Below, one piece after another: positions 1 through 6,671 of a stretch of DNA of 10,352 nucleotides. Each line of letters opens with the position of its first letter. The stretch's first letter is position 1. The stretch is from Candidatus Parcubacteria bacterium. GTDB taxonomy: Bacteria; Patescibacteriota; Patescibacteriia; UBA1558; GWA2-36-10. The notes under the pieces were generated by a model. That model made no database searches, was not told the origin of the DNA, and saw only the letters and a program-made list of their open reading frames with translations. Location: contig DAOVVF010000010.1 in assembly GCA_030632225.1 (NCBI GenBank), forward strand, positions 1 through 10,352, given 5' to 3'. The position numbers and the translations under genes were made by a program.

Positions 1-24
1 AGTAGGCCACCGAAGTGGCCTACT
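1..24 (-). terminator. Probable Rho-independent terminator of the pilin operon (cut at window edge)
   Basis: A perfect 10-bp inverted repeat encloses a 4-base loop. Read on the minus strand the loop is TTCG closed by a C-G pair, the exceptionally stable cUUCGg tetraloop; on the plus strand the loop would be CGAA, which is not a special loop. It lies about 90 bases after the stop of the minus-strand pilin gene. The U-tract expected after the stem would fall beyond base 1, so the terminator call is inferred from stem strength, loop and position. Confidence 0.75.
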
Positions 25-116
25 AATAGTCTAGACTAAATATAGATCTTTTTGTAATACAAATCCATTAAATTAGTCGTTGATAGCGTTAAGCGATCAA
101 AAAATTAAACTTCCAA

Positions 117-488
117 TTATACAACTGCGTTATATAGTTCGTTTAATACGAAGCTAGCAATTGCGAAAGCGGCTAATACGATAACGATACCAACTACACC
201 AGCGCCGATAAGCTTTTTAGCTTCATCAACCTTTTCTGTATTACCCTGTGAAGTCATCCACTTGAAACCACCTAATAAAACGATGATAACAGCGATAACG
301 CCTAGGAATCCAAGAATAACATTAATAATACCCGCTATTGATTCTCTTAATGGCTTGCCACCTAAATTTGCACCTGCATTGATAAGATCATTTACACCGT
401 AATCTTCTGGTGTTACTTGTGCTAAAGCAGCTCTTCCGCCAAACATCATAGGTGTTACAAGCAATAAAGTAGTATAAAGTTTCCTCAT
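117..488 (-). CDS. TrbC/VirB2-like pilin protein (probable major, highly expressed member)
   Basis: This 123-residue protein has a signal peptide (charged MRK, hydrophobic core, likely cut after ALA at residue 23). A short polar segment follows, then two membrane helices (about 52-73 and 95-116). They are joined by a loop reading GGFKWMTSQGNTEKV, the pattern of TrbC/VirB2-type pilins: small double-helix proteins that assemble into conjugative or type IV secretion pili. The same loop recurs in the next two genes upstream, so the three are paralogues. This copy stands out. It has its own promoter, a strong ribosome binding site and a terminal hairpin. Seven of its 12 isoleucines use ATC and one uses ATA, whereas the neighbouring paralogue uses ATA for six of 12. 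This suggests high expression. The membrane topology and family pattern are clear; actual pilus formation is inferred, and no secretion ATPase is visible here. Confidence 0.85.
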   Translation of the reverse strand: MRKLYTTLLLVTPMMFGGRAALAQVTPEDYGVNDLINAGANLGGKPLRESIAGIINVILGFLGVIAVIIVLLGGFKWMTSQGNTEKVDEAKKLIGAGVVGIVIVLAAFAIASFVLNELYNAVV

Positions 489-493
489 TTTTT

Positions 494-503
494 CACCCCC
501 TTT
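494..503 (-). promoter_or_regulatory. Strong ribosome binding site of the major pilin gene
   Basis: The minus strand reads AAAGGGGGTG five bases before the ATG at 488. It matches the Shine-Dalgarno ideal AAGGAGGTG except for one base, and fixes the start codon. The other two pilin genes have nothing comparable at a working distance. Confidence 0.85.
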
Positions 504-537
504 CTTTCTAAGGTTTTCATATTTAATTATTAGTTAA

Positions 538-566
538 ATTATACTATAAAACTAATCTTTGTACAA
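538..566 (-). promoter_or_regulatory. Sigma-70-type promoter of the major pilin gene
   Basis: A perfect TATAAT lies at 543-538 on the minus strand. Seventeen bases upstream is TTGTAC (566-561), a partial match to TTGACA; shifting by one base gives TGTACA with a 16-base spacer. Transcription would start near 531, leaving a leader of about 43 bases that contains the strong ribosome binding site. The promoter lies just after the stop of the preceding pilin gene. No terminator separates them, so read-through from the upstream operon may add to expression. Confidence 0.75.
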
Positions 567-577
567 TTAAGCCTAAA

Positions 578-898
578 TTAAGCCAATAATTCTGTAAAAA
601 GATAGTTGACTATAACATAGCTGAAAAATATGATTAATAAACCATAAATAGCCCAAACTATAGTATCTTTTCCTTTTTTAACTCTTTCAGCGCTACCTCC
701 TGAAGTTAACCAAACAATACCTCCCCAGATTAGATAGAATAAAGCTATAGCACCGACTATTCCTAAAAGGCCTCTAATCACATTACTTACTAATTCTGGA
801 ACACTGTCTGCTTCTAGAGGATTTTCTAAAGACACAGCTGCTTTACTGGCCAAAGGAAGAAATAGACATACTATAGAAAAAATTAATTTGTTTTTCAT
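578..898 (-). CDS. TrbC/VirB2-like pilin protein (second paralogue)
   Basis: This 106-residue protein has an N-terminal signal peptide, probably cut after SKA at residue 20. Two membrane helices (about 40-63 and 79-100) flank a basic loop reading GGIVWLTSGGSAERVKKGKD. Loop and topology match the proteins encoded on either side and fit the TrbC/VirB2 pilin-like family of inner-membrane pilin precursors. The start is 15 bases after the stop of the preceding gene and has no Shine-Dalgarno sequence; the leader reads TTTTAAAT before ATG. Translation may be coupled or SD-independent. It is shorter than its neighbours and has no extra domain, so it could be a minor pilin or a membrane assembly partner. 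Confidence 0.8.
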   Translation of the reverse strand: MKNKLIFSIVCLFLPLASKAAVSLENPLEADSVPELVSNVIRGLLGIVGAIALFYLIWGGIVWLTSGGSAERVKKGKDTIVWAIYGLLIIFFSYVIVNYLFTELLA

Positions 899-913
899 AT
901 TTAAAATTATTAT

Positions 914-1573
914 TTAAAGTTGACCTCCTAAAGCTAAGTCTCCATGTTCATCTAATAAGACACAAATATTATTAACATCACCTGGACAATAATTAATTAG
1001 GTAAGAAAAATTATTAGGCCCAGCTGGATCAAAACTTTGCATTGTTCTACAAACTAATGAATAGTTTGATGGTATAGGGGGTGTACCTATACCTTCTCCT
1101 GCTTTTAATTTTTGATTAAGTTCTTCACATTTAGTTATGCAAGCTCCTTTGTAACAAACATAATTATGCTCATCTGTATTACAGACCTTAGCATTTGGAT
1201 CACTACATTCAGCATTAACTTGAAACTGAGTTTTAGCACCCAATATATCATCAACAAACCAATTCAAAAGTAAATAACTACTAAAAGCAACAAATAATGC
1301 TAAAATTGAATTAACAATAATATCCTTACCTTTCTTTACCTTGTCAGCGCTACCTCCTGAAGATATCCATCTAATACCTCCCCAGACTAACCAAACTAAA
1401 GCTACTACACCAATCACTGCTAAAGATCCTCTGATTAATAAAATTATGAGCGTGAACACATCCTTTAAAGTGCATCTACCATCTTCAATACAACCAAGCT
1501 CATCAAGCAAGCCCTGAGCTTTAACTAACTGAGGGATAAATAACAACAAAGTTATAACTAACCATTTAATCAT
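914..1573 (-). CDS. TrbC/VirB2-like membrane protein with cysteine-rich C-terminal domain
   Basis: The first half of this 219-residue protein repeats the pilin plan: a signal peptide (likely cut after VKA at residue 19), a helix at about 42-68, the loop GGIRWISSGGSADKVKKGKD, and a second helix at about 85-107. An extra domain of about 110 residues follows, which the two sister proteins lack. It carries eight cysteines (123, 131, 140, 145, 149, 175, 196, 204); two more (28, 34) lie before the first helix. If the topology follows VirB2, both cysteine groups would be outside the membrane, where disulfides could form. The ATG overlaps the stop of the lipoprotein gene by eight bases (ATGATTAA), implying translational coupling. 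The C-terminal domain was not recognised. Possible roles are a minor pilin, a tip adhesin or an anchor; these are guesses from layout. Confidence 0.75.
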   Translation of the reverse strand: MIKWLVITLLLFIPQLVKAQGLLDELGCIEDGRCTLKDVFTLIILLIRGSLAVIGVVALVWLVWGGIRWISSGGSADKVKKGKDIIVNSILALFVAFSSYLLLNWFVDDILGAKTQFQVNAECSDPNAKVCNTDEHNYVCYKGACITKCEELNQKLKAGEGIGTPPIPSNYSLVCRTMQSFDPAGPNNFSYLINYCPGDVNNICVLLDEHGDLALGGQL

Positions 1574-2939
1574 TTTGTTTTTGATAAGTTTGATTAATAC
1601 GCTGAATAAATAATTCTAAACTAGCTCCTTCTTGATCAACTAGTAAAGCTCCTGCCAATATGCTTTCTATGGTTTCAGCTAAATACTGTTCTGCTAAATT
1701 AATGTCATAGCCTTCATACCAATTATCTGCTGTTAATACTTGCGAAGCAAAAATTCTTATATCATCATCTTCTAACTGCTCTCCAATTAATGATCTCAAA
1801 GCCGTTGGTTTCTTATTATCACTTAAATATTGCCTAACTAAATCTTGTCCAGCCGTACTTTGGATAAAGTTCCAAGACACATCTTTGTTGTCTGATTTTT
1901 TTGGTACAACATTAACCCAATAATTTGTATAGTATTTAGTTCCATCAGCTCCTCTGGTTTGAGGAAAATTAGTAACTCCCCAATCAAATGGTACGGAGCG
2001 CTGTCTTAATTCATCAGCATGATAAGTATAACCAAAGAAATATGCTAATTTACCATTAATAAACATATCAAAGGCATTTTCAACATCTTCATTCCAACTA
2101 TAGCTAGCTCTACCAGGCTTGGCAAAATCAGTATAGAAATTAAAAGTTTGAGCAAATCTTTCAGCTGAATCTTTATCTCCAACTGGATTAAAATATTGAC
2201 CCTTAGCATTAACTCCATTTTGGAGCATAATACTGGAAAATATATCAAAAAAGCGAGGAATATTGTCAGTACCACCTAAAGATACAGCTGATTGATAAAT
2301 ACGATTAGCTTCTGAGGCTTTAGTTAATTTAGGAGCCTGTTCTGCTAGATCATGAAAATCTTTAATTGGTTCTGCTATACCTTCTTTAGCTAATAAATCT
2401 GAGTTATAGAAAGTAACCAGAGTATCTAGATAATATGGTAAGCCATATATTTGATTATTAATAATTATATCATCATAAACTACTGGTACATATCTGTTCT
2501 TTATATCATAGGGTGATAATCCTCTAAATTCTCTTAAAGTAGTAATAGCTTCTTTCTTGAAGGTGCCTTGTATTTCTTGCACAGGAATTTTTAAGCTAAG
2601 TGGCATTGGTTCTAAACGATGTTGATATTCTTTTAACCAAGTAACTGGTATAGCAAAAACATCTGGACCCCTATCCTCAGCCCAAGCTTCTAAAAGTTTT
2701 TGCTCGTATTCTTCGTATCTTAAATTACGATAGTTAATACTAATAGTAGGATGGCTAGCCTGATAATTTACTATCAAAGGATTTATTTGTCCAGGTGAAT
2801 CCCAAACTCCCCAGTATTCTAAAGTAACTGGTTCATATAATTCCTTATCACCTTCAAAAGGATTCCAGCGACAACCAAAACCTGAAGTTATAACAAAAAC
2901 TATTAATATTAAAGTGGTAAATTTTTTAAGTTTGCTCAT
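1566..2939 (-). CDS. Extracellular solute-binding lipoprotein (family 1, sugar-binding type)
   Basis: This 457-residue protein starts with a lipoprotein signal: basic residues, a hydrophobic run to about residue 18, then GFGC with Cys23 as the likely lipidation site. Glycine rather than leucine three residues before the Cys makes the lipobox atypical. The mature part resembles family 1 solute-binding proteins of carbohydrate ABC transporters (MalE/UgpB type): an early beta strand with YWGVWD, the central stretch QIYGLPYYLDTLVTFYNSDLL, and later the family-like FINGKLAYFFGYT followed by a helical C-terminal lobe. Such proteins capture sugars outside the membrane and pass them to a permease. 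No permease or ATPase gene lies nearby, and the gene sits between galU (one-base gap) and the pilin-like genes (eight-base overlap). It may serve a distant transporter or bind surface glycan; this is undecided. No Shine-Dalgarno sequence is visible. Confidence 0.85.
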   Translation of the reverse strand: MSKLKKFTTLILIVFVITSGFGCRWNPFEGDKELYEPVTLEYWGVWDSPGQINPLIVNYQASHPTISINYRNLRYEEYEQKLLEAWAEDRGPDVFAIPVTWLKEYQHRLEPMPLSLKIPVQEIQGTFKKEAITTLREFRGLSPYDIKNRYVPVVYDDIIINNQIYGLPYYLDTLVTFYNSDLLAKEGIAEPIKDFHDLAEQAPKLTKASEANRIYQSAVSLGGTDNIPRFFDIFSSIMLQNGVNAKGQYFNPVGDKDSAERFAQTFNFYTDFAKPGRASYSWNEDVENAFDMFINGKLAYFFGYTYHADELRQRSVPFDWGVTNFPQTRGADGTKYYTNYWVNVVPKKSDNKDVSWNFIQSTAGQDLVRQYLSDNKKPTALRSLIGEQLEDDDIRIFASQVLTADNWYEGYDINLAEQYLAETIESILAGALLVDQEGASLELFIQRINQTYQKQND

Positions 2940-2940
2940 A

Positions 2941-3801
2941 CTAAACTTTTTTTAAATATTTTTTTAGTGGAGCTCTAAACTCTTTTCTCTTTAAACTATA
3001 ATTAATGATAGCTTTAACAAATTCTAACTTGTTGCCACAATCATAGTAATCACCTTCATATATACAAGCATAGCCAACTCTCTTTTTAATATACTCACCA
3101 ATAGCATCTGTTAGTTGAATCTCTCCTCCGGCGCCTATCTTACCTTTTGATAAGTAGTCAAATATTTCTGGAGTAAGAATATAGCGACCAGTAACAGCAA
3201 GATTAGAAGGCGCTTTAGCTGGTGTAGGCTTTTCAACTATACCCTTTAACTCAGCTGTATGCTTATCAATCATAATTGGATCAGCAATACCATACTTAGA
3301 AACTTCATTCTTGGGTACTTTAGTAAAACCAATCACAATGTCTTCATATTTCTGATAGACTTTAATTAATTGCTTAAGCACAGGTACTTTAGAATCAATA
3401 ACGTCATCGCCTAACATTACAGCAAAGGGCTCATCACCAATTAATTGTCTAGCTGTATGAATAGCATGACCTAATCCTTTAGGAGTATTCTGTCGAGTAT
3501 AAATAAACTTAGCCATATTAGAAAGTTTAAGTAACTCTTCTAATTCTTTTTTCTTGCCCTTTTGTCTTAAACGATATTCTAGTTCAAACATCCTATCAAA
3601 GTGATCTTCAATAGCACGTTTGGTTGAAGAAGTAACAAAAATTATTTCTTCAATACCTGAAGCAACTGCTTCTTCGACTATATATTGAATAATTGGCTTA
3701 TCAACTAAAGGTAGCATTTCTTTTGGTTGGGCCTTGGTAGCTGGCAAAAAACGAGTGCCCAATCCGGCCACTGGAATAATGGCTTTTCTGACTTTTTTCA
3801 T
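2941..3801 (-). CDS. galU: UTP--glucose-1-phosphate uridylyltransferase (GalU)
   Basis: The cytoplasmic enzyme makes UDP-glucose from UTP and glucose-1-phosphate, supplying activated sugar for surface polysaccharides. The 286-residue length is normal for bacterial GalU. Visible motifs are the nucleotide-binding loop AGLGTRFLPATK (12-23) with PKEMLP (26-31), GLGHAI (109-114), the metal-binding GDD (131-133), VEKP (189-192), GRY (205-207), GEIQLTDAI (226-234) and YDCGNKLEF (253-261). It lies downstream of the flippase and ligase-like genes, consistent with a polysaccharide locus, and is followed after one base by the lipoprotein gene. Its ATG is preceded not by a ribosome binding site but directly by a promoter -10 box, so it is probably also transcribed as a leaderless mRNA. 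It is close in sequence to RmlA and other nucleotidyltransferases, but the motif set and length favour GalU. Confidence 0.95.
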   Translation of the reverse strand: MKKVRKAIIPVAGLGTRFLPATKAQPKEMLPLVDKPIIQYIVEEAVASGIEEIIFVTSSTKRAIEDHFDRMFELEYRLRQKGKKKELEELLKLSNMAKFIYTRQNTPKGLGHAIHTARQLIGDEPFAVMLGDDVIDSKVPVLKQLIKVYQKYEDIVIGFTKVPKNEVSKYGIADPIMIDKHTAELKGIVEKPTPAKAPSNLAVTGRYILTPEIFDYLSKGKIGAGGEIQLTDAIGEYIKKRVGYACIYEGDYYDCGNKLEFVKAIINYSLKRKEFRAPLKKYLKKV

Positions 3802-3807
3802 GACTAT

Positions 3808-3836
3808 ATTATACTAAAATTTAAACTTTCTGTAAA
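3808..3836 (-). promoter_or_regulatory. Promoter of galU predicting a leaderless mRNA
   Basis: On the minus strand TTTACA (3836-3831, one mismatch to TTGACA) is followed by a 17-base spacer and a perfect TATAAT (3813-3808). Six bases (ATAGTC) then lead to the galU ATG at 3801. Sigma-70 transcription normally begins about six or seven bases after the -10 box, so the first transcribed base would be at or next to the A of the start codon. The promoter overlaps the last codons of the ligase-like gene, allowing galU and the genes after it to be expressed separately from the flippase operon. Confidence 0.75.
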
Positions 3837-5113
3837 TTACTCTTTTGATTAGCCAAAATAGTTAAAGCTAAAAAAACAAAGAAAAGAATACTAAGGTCAT
3901 TTTTGAAATAAGGCACATCAACTAGTCCATGAATAAACCAAGTTAACCAAACTAAAGTTAAAGGCCAAGCTAAGTTACTTGATTGTTTAAATAATCCTAT
4001 CAACCTAATAATTATATAAACTGCTAAAGCTAAGAATGCTAACAAGCCAAAGAAACTAAGTTCTGACCAAAAATTTAAAAATATATTATGAGGATAAAGA
4101 TAAACTTCTATCCAATTTGTATGACGATAGGGAGCAAAAGATTGCTGATAACCATTTAAACCAGCTCCTAAAAAGAAATTGTCTTGTAACATAGCCCAAG
4201 TTCCTTGCCATTGACTACTTCTAATTTCTAAAGAACTAGCTTGTAAATTTAATTCCGGATTAAATAATTGTTGGGTAACACTACTAAACTTCTGTCCTAC
4301 GGGTAAAGCAAAAAACATAACTATAGCTATTAATACTACTAATATCTGTCCTGTCTTACGTACTCTTTTAGCTAATATTAGCCAAAAGAAAAGAGAAACT
4401 AATATAGCTATTACAGCTCCGTCACTTCTAGCTAGCAAAGCTAAAGTAAAACCAAAAATAGCTGGCAATAAATAATAGATGCCTGCTTTTTTACTTTTAG
4501 CACCCAACCATAATCCAGCAAACAAAGTAGTTAAAGGAGCAGTTAACAAAGCTACTGCATTAGGATAGGAAAAAACTACTGTTAATCTTTTAATATTAGG
4601 CCAGTCATAGGCTGTTGGTAAATTCCAGCCACTTAGCAGTTGGTAAAGAGCTATAATAAACAACCAAGTTACTAACCAGGCTAAAGATTTAAAAATTACT
4701 TTTATATCCTCTTTAGTATTAACTGTATAAATGAATATTATAAAAAACATTAGGGGTTCTAAAAAGTAAGCTCTCCATAAACCAACAGCTGCTAAAGTAG
4801 GATTAACCGCTAAACCAATTAAACTAACTCCTAGCCAGATTAATAGTAACCAGCGTAAAGCTACTGGCACTTTATTATCTGACTTTCTACTTAAAGAAAA
4901 GTTGATCTTGGTATACCTTTTGTCTTTTATCAACCAGACCACAAACAAAGACAGTATCATTAACTCTAAAAAGGTAGTTGGCAAACCAAGCAAAGAAACT
5001 CTCCATAGATAACTGGGCAATAGTACAATAATACTAGCTAAACCATACAAAGGACGACGATAGCTAATGTAGATAAATAGAGCTAAGACTGGAATTAATA
5101 ATAGCCAAATCAT
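3821..5113 (-). CDS. O-antigen ligase/polymerase-like membrane protein (Wzy/WaaL family)
   Basis: This is a 430-residue polytopic membrane protein with roughly ten to twelve hydrophobic helices. The Wzy_C-type signature is visible in the large extracytoplasmic loop near residues 296-360: an arginine in EIRSSQW, FFLGAGLNGYQQSF, then YLYPHNIFLNFWSELSFFGLL with the characteristic PHN histidine at about 342. The closing helices carry HGLVDVPYFKND. Members of this family polymerise lipid-linked glycan repeats or transfer glycan to an acceptor (lipid A or protein). Polymerase and ligase cannot be told apart by sequence, and protein O-oligosaccharyltransferases share the fold; since pilin-like genes lie downstream, pilin glycosylation is a possible role. 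The ATG overlaps the flippase stop (ATGA), so the two are translationally coupled. Confidence 0.85.
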   Translation of the reverse strand: MIWLLLIPVLALFIYISYRRPLYGLASIIVLLPSYLWRVSLLGLPTTFLELMILSLFVVWLIKDKRYTKINFSLSRKSDNKVPVALRWLLLIWLGVSLIGLAVNPTLAAVGLWRAYFLEPLMFFIIFIYTVNTKEDIKVIFKSLAWLVTWLFIIALYQLLSGWNLPTAYDWPNIKRLTVVFSYPNAVALLTAPLTTLFAGLWLGAKSKKAGIYYLLPAIFGFTLALLARSDGAVIAILVSLFFWLILAKRVRKTGQILVVLIAIVMFFALPVGQKFSSVTQQLFNPELNLQASSLEIRSSQWQGTWAMLQDNFFLGAGLNGYQQSFAPYRHTNWIEVYLYPHNIFLNFWSELSFFGLLAFLALAVYIIIRLIGLFKQSSNLAWPLTLVWLTWFIHGLVDVPYFKNDLSILFFVFLALTILANQKSNLQKV

Positions 5114-6540
5114 ATATTCTTACGCTTAAAAACTTCTTTAATTAATTGTTTATCAACTGCTTTGGTAAAATACAAAGTTAGTATATAGACTACAGCTGAT
5201 ACTAATATAGTTAGTATAATATTTATATCCTTAATTAGCCAACCAGCTATAAACATTAATATGCCAGCTAAAACACTCTTCAACAATACATTATATTTTA
5301 ATTTAAGTTGAATATGTTTTCTAATTACCATATAAGCAAAAATCCAGATTAAAACTTCTACCAAGAGAGTCATGTAAGCTGCTCCCCAGTATGAGTAGAG
5401 GGGAATGAATATAAAGTAACCAATCATACCAACTATAGCTGATATTAAAAAGTACTTAATCATCTGTCTTTGTATTTGTAAGGCTACTACTAAGTAAGTT
5501 AGCAGTGTGCCAAAGAAGATACTAGCTGTAGCTAGAACTAGAATATTTAGAATAGAACCAGAGGCAGCAAATTCCTGACCAGCTAATAGAATCATTATTG
5601 GTTTAGAAACTAACCAAGTACCAGCTATCATAGCTACTACTATAATAGAAAAGAGATCAAAAGTATTCTGAAATAGACCTCTAACCTTATCAATATTATT
5701 CTTTATCCAGGCAGCAGTAAATAACGGTAAAATTAAACTCATAAACATGTGAGGGAAAGTAACTAAAACTTCTAATACCCTGTAAGGAGCTCCGTACAAG
5801 GCAACCGACTCAAGAGAATGATAAATAGATAACACTAAAGTATCTGCCTTGAAGTAAACTAAATTTAAAACAACAGTAACTGCTAAGGGCCAAGTATAGT
5901 AAAATATCTTTTTCCAATATTTAAAATCCCAAGCTAGATTTAAAGAAACATACTTTCTTAAGAATAGACATAGTAGGACAAAACTTAAACCATTAACCAC
6001 AGAAGCTATTATTAAAATAGTATTTAAATCACCACCAATGGTAAATAAATAAGCTAGAGATAAAAAGAAAATTAATTTATTAAACAAATCAACTATAGCT
6101 ACTTTAGGCATAGCTAACTTCTTGGAAAAAACAGCAGTTAAAGTAGATACTAAACTTTGGAAAAAGAAAGCAAAACTAAAGAAGATAACTCCTGTTTTAA
6201 CTGCTTGGTCATAAGGAAAAACTTGTACTACTAAAGGAGCAAATACTAACACAGCCAAAGAAGCTATTAGTCTAATAGTAAATATATTGTTAACTACTTT
6301 AGATTCTTGCTTTCTGCCTTCTACAGATGATATTTCTCTCAATAAGGCTAAATATAGACCTAGATCAGCTAGAATCATAAACATCTGTACAAAGGCAAAA
6401 ACAGTAGTATAAAAGCCAAAGCCTGTTTGTCCTAATATTCTAGTAATTAAAGCTAAACTAAAAACACCTATTAAAATATTAATAGTGCGAATAATTACTT
6501 GCCACAGAGTATTGCTGAATATTTTATTAGCTACGGACAT
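5110..6540 (-). CDS. Polysaccharide flippase (Wzx-like, MOP superfamily)
   Basis: This 476-residue protein has about 12-14 membrane helices spread over its whole length. The N-terminus is typical of the oligosaccharide flippase family: ANKIFSNTLWQV, then an amphipathic stretch with LALITRILGQTGFGFYTTVFAF and LADLGLYLALLREIS. Such proteins move undecaprenyl-linked glycan units from the inner to the outer face of the membrane. It is the first gene of the leftward locus and overlaps the ligase-like gene by four bases (ATGA), a common pairing for Wzx/Wzy-type export. The start at 6540 is the only methionine before the conserved N-terminus. It has no Shine-Dalgarno sequence; instead a TATAAT box ends six bases upstream, so a leaderless mRNA is likely. 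MurJ is an alternative within the superfamily but is less likely in this setting. Confidence 0.85.
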   Translation of the reverse strand: MSVANKIFSNTLWQVIIRTINILIGVFSLALITRILGQTGFGFYTTVFAFVQMFMILADLGLYLALLREISSVEGRKQESKVVNNIFTIRLIASLAVLVFAPLVVQVFPYDQAVKTGVIFFSFAFFFQSLVSTLTAVFSKKLAMPKVAIVDLFNKLIFFLSLAYLFTIGGDLNTILIIASVVNGLSFVLLCLFLRKYVSLNLAWDFKYWKKIFYYTWPLAVTVVLNLVYFKADTLVLSIYHSLESVALYGAPYRVLEVLVTFPHMFMSLILPLFTAAWIKNNIDKVRGLFQNTFDLFSIIVVAMIAGTWLVSKPIMILLAGQEFAASGSILNILVLATASIFFGTLLTYLVVALQIQRQMIKYFLISAIVGMIGYFIFIPLYSYWGAAYMTLLVEVLIWIFAYMVIRKHIQLKLKYNVLLKSVLAGILMFIAGWLIKDINIILTILVSAVVYILTLYFTKAVDKQLIKEVFKRKNI

Positions 6541-6546
6541 ATTAGA

Positions 6547-6555
6547 ATTATACCA
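6547..6555 (-). promoter_or_regulatory. Extended -10 promoter of the flippase gene, predicting a leaderless mRNA
   Basis: The minus strand reads TGG then TATAAT (6555-6547), an extended -10 element. No good -35 box is found at 16-18 bases upstream, which the TGn extension could offset. Six bases separate the box from the ATG at 6540, the same spacing as at galU, so transcription should start at or beside the start codon. Confidence 0.65.
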
Positions 6556-6575
6556 AAAAATCGCCTAAAAGACGA
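6555..6575 (-). terminator. Possible minus-strand terminator immediately before the flippase promoter
   Basis: On the minus strand TCGTC, loop TTTTA and GGCGA form a five-pair stem including one G-U pair, followed by six Ts. The preceding AAAGAG could extend pairing with the T-run. The plus-strand RNA would have a C-A mismatch, so the signal favours minus. It could stop antisense transcription arriving from recA before the flippase operon begins; its last T is the first base of the extended -10 box. The stem is short, so confidence is limited. Confidence 0.4.
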
Positions 6576-6594
6576 CTCTTTATTTATCCCATTA

Positions 6595-6623
6595 TTGACA
6601 AATATATAATTAAGCGCTATACT
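6595..6623 (+). promoter_or_regulatory. Strong sigma-70-type promoter of the small plus-strand gene
   Basis: A perfect TTGACA (6595-6600) is followed by a 17-base spacer and TATACT (6618-6623, one mismatch to TATAAT). The start of transcription would be near 6630, giving a leader of about 42 bases. This is the best match to consensus in the window and runs divergently from the flippase promoter about 40 bases away. Confidence 0.85.
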
Positions 6624-6653
6624 ACTTTGTTAATATAAAGGTTCTTTGTTAAT

Positions 6654-6662
6654 AAAGGAGGT
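6654..6662 (+). promoter_or_regulatory. Ribosome binding site of the small plus-strand gene
   Basis: AAAGGAGGT is a near-ideal Shine-Dalgarno sequence, nine bases before the ATG at 6672. It fixes the start and argues that the plus-strand frame is the coding one. Confidence 0.85.
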
Positions 6663-6671
6663 AAAGATATC

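Noticed and set aside
27..38. Palindrome TAGTCTAGACTA downstream of the pilin gene
   Set aside because: A 12-base perfect palindrome in the 3' untranslated region next to the terminator; too short and without context to call an operator or attachment site.
924..929. AGGAGG on the minus strand ahead of the second pilin gene
   Set aside because: It lies about 25 bases before that ATG, too far to act as its ribosome binding site, and no other start codon follows at a suitable distance. It is part of the Gly-Gly codons of the preceding gene.
2045..2275. Minus-strand 76-codon frame inside the solute-binding protein gene
   Set aside because: It is an out-of-frame shadow of a well-supported lipoprotein gene, with low-complexity Leu/Ile-rich content from AT-rich codons.
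2464..2469. Other TATAAT matches on the minus strand (here and near 5289 and 7144)
   Set aside because: They lie inside genes, not at a start codon, and are expected by chance in AT-rich DNA.
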